DNA from: a bacterium
GTDB lineage: Bacteria > Patescibacteriota > Minisyncoccia > UBA6257 > 02-FULL-45-10c
DNA length: 27,479 bases
Assembly: GCA_030646555.1 (NCBI GenBank)
Contig: JAUSKP010000012.1
Location: 1 to 27,479, forward strand
Reading direction: 5' to 3'
Shown: positions 26,825 through 27,479 of the stretch, in pieces
Layout of the letters: every line of letters begins with the position of its first letter
Numbering within the stretch: the stretch's first letter is position 1
Position numbers and translations under genes: made by a program
The notes under the pieces: generated by a model
The model's database searches: none
Told to the model about the DNA's origin: nothing
What the model saw: the letters and a program-made list of their open reading frames with translations, nothing else

Positions 26825-27479
26825 TTAGTGGCAAAGCTGTTCCAAAACTTCAAATTGCCACCGGGCTTTCATTTTCTCTTCGCGCGTTCCGCATTTTTCT
26901 ATTACAGCCATGGCCTTTTTTGCGCCGATAAGCATAAACTGCGGATTCCAGAATCCCCTGTCCATTCCTCTACTTATCCACCACCAATGGCAGGAATTTA
27001 CCATTTTTAAACATGGATGTATCGCATCCTGCTTGTCCCAATATTTTAGAGCCATATAAATCAGGTCCCAAAGTATGAGCTGGTGGCCATTATATTTAGA
27101 TTTCCATAAAGGAAAGGGGTCGTTGCGATATAAGTCGTCATAGCTGGTTGACCAGCTGCAATCCCTTATTTCACTGTTTTCCACATGCGGAAATATTTTC
27201 AAAAGCTCTTCAAATCTTGAAACAACTTTTCCGCCTCCCCAATTTTGTATCAGGGGGAACAGAAAAGATTCGGAAAGCCCAGGAACGTGATGTCCGAAAG
27301 TCTCAGCGTCCATGGCTATTACCAAATAGCTTGGCACACCGCCGGTCCAGCCGGAGAATTCTTTTCCTACTCTTCTGGAAAATTCTCCAAAACTCACATG
27401 CTCATCCCATATGTATTTGCTCCAATGGGAAGATCTTAAAAAAACGGAATAGCCGTGATAACTGAAAATATGATCGAAC
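26825..27479 (-). CDS. Glycoside hydrolase family 57-type protein, C-terminal part (5' end outside window)
   Basis: The frame is open to the end of the window. Upstream of the GTG at 27397 it reads FDHIFSYHGYSVFLRSSHWS and continues without a stop, so the GTG is internal and 218 residues are visible. SYLVIAMDAETFGHHVPG carries the MDxExFGHH segment that holds the catalytic Asp of GH57 alpha-glucan enzymes. FRSSHWS corresponds to the R-[ST]-x-x-[LW]-S segment before it. The remainder (HQLILWDLIYMALKYWD, SCHWWWISRGMD) resembles the helical C-terminal part of GH57/DUF1957 proteins. The enzyme is likely a 4-alpha-glucanotransferase, amylase or branching-type enzyme; the activity cannot be specified from this part. 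Confidence 0.85.
   Translation of the reverse strand, partial: FDHIFSYHGYSVFLRSSHWSKYIWDEHVSFGEFSRRVGKEFSGWTGGVPSYLVIAMDAETFGHHVPGLSESFLFPLIQNWGGGKVVSRFEELLKIFPHVENSEIRDCSWSTSYDDLYRNDPFPLWKSKYNGHQLILWDLIYMALKYWDKQDAIHPCLKMVNSCHWWWISRGMDRGFWNPQFMLIGAKKAMAVIEKCGTREEKMKARWQFEVLEQLCH

Noticed and set aside
27395..27397. GTG as the start of the GH57-type gene
   Set aside because: The frame stays open to the window edge and the upstream residues (FRSSHWS) fit the family, so the gene continues beyond the window.

Overview
The window looks like a piece of a Candidate Phyla Radiation (Patescibacteria, probably Parcubacteria-like) chromosome. The grounds are low to moderate GC, short housekeeping genes, a DUF5667 surface protein, the extended -10 promoter style, and many short palindromic repeats both between and inside genes. 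This placement is inference; no rRNA is present to confirm it. TGA is used as a stop (for example at 3766-3768 and 1073-1075), so the code is standard and not the UGA=Gly code of Absconditabacteria/Gracilibacteria. I found no tRNA, rRNA or CRISPR array.

Layout, left to right. 1-1036: 3' part of dnaE (+). 1073-1432: a lone small gene resembling the toxin-binding part of MbcA/ParS/Xre antitoxins (-). 1611-3398: thrS (+) without the TGS domain, preceded by nested hairpins and a -10 box only 7 nt from its ATG. 3499-3768 (+) and 3829-4056 (-): two small charged coiled-coil proteins facing each other across a shared terminator. 4229-6767 (-): gatB and tmk, separated by a 266 bp inverted-repeat element. 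6900-7800 (+): three small genes, the last two a tandem duplicate with a conserved four-Cys motif. 7849-11151 (-): gyrB, secE, nusG, rplK. 11329-15429 (-): HAD-IB phosphatase, M23 peptidase, and a large secreted DUF5667/Kazal-like/DUF333 protein. 15629-23080 (-): glycerate 2-kinase, phosphoenolpyruvate synthase, Nudix hydrolase, D-lactate dehydrogenase-like protein, enolase, and the TsaC/Sua5 tRNA-modification protein. 23116-26761 (-): a MacAB-type efflux operon (adaptor, ATPase, permease). 26825-27479 (-): 3' part of a GH57/DUF1957-type glycoside hydrolase running off the window.

How the genes work together. Glycerate kinase, enolase, PEP synthase and lactate dehydrogenase together would connect glycerate to 2-phosphoglycerate, PEP, pyruvate and D-lactate, a plausible compact energy route in a reduced genome. 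The gyrB-secE-nusG-rplK run is an information-processing block, but rplA does not follow rplK. The MacAB-like operon and the M23/DUF5667 pair concern the cell envelope.

The most unusual feature is the density and placement of small inverted-repeat elements. Two related elements (12068-12185 and 25075-25213) end exactly on the start codon of the gene they precede. A third (15430-15562) is flanked by a 5 bp direct repeat that is itself the start codon plus two bases. A fourth (5830-6095) supplies the ribosome-binding site of gatB and the last codons of tmk. Other palindromes sit in frame inside gatB (three), gyrB, the Sua5 gene and ppsA, and lengthen the proteins without breaking them, like Rickettsia palindromic elements. 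Several genes also show a -10 box 6-8 nt before the ATG and no Shine-Dalgarno sequence, suggesting leaderless mRNAs next to genes with very strong Shine-Dalgarno sequences.
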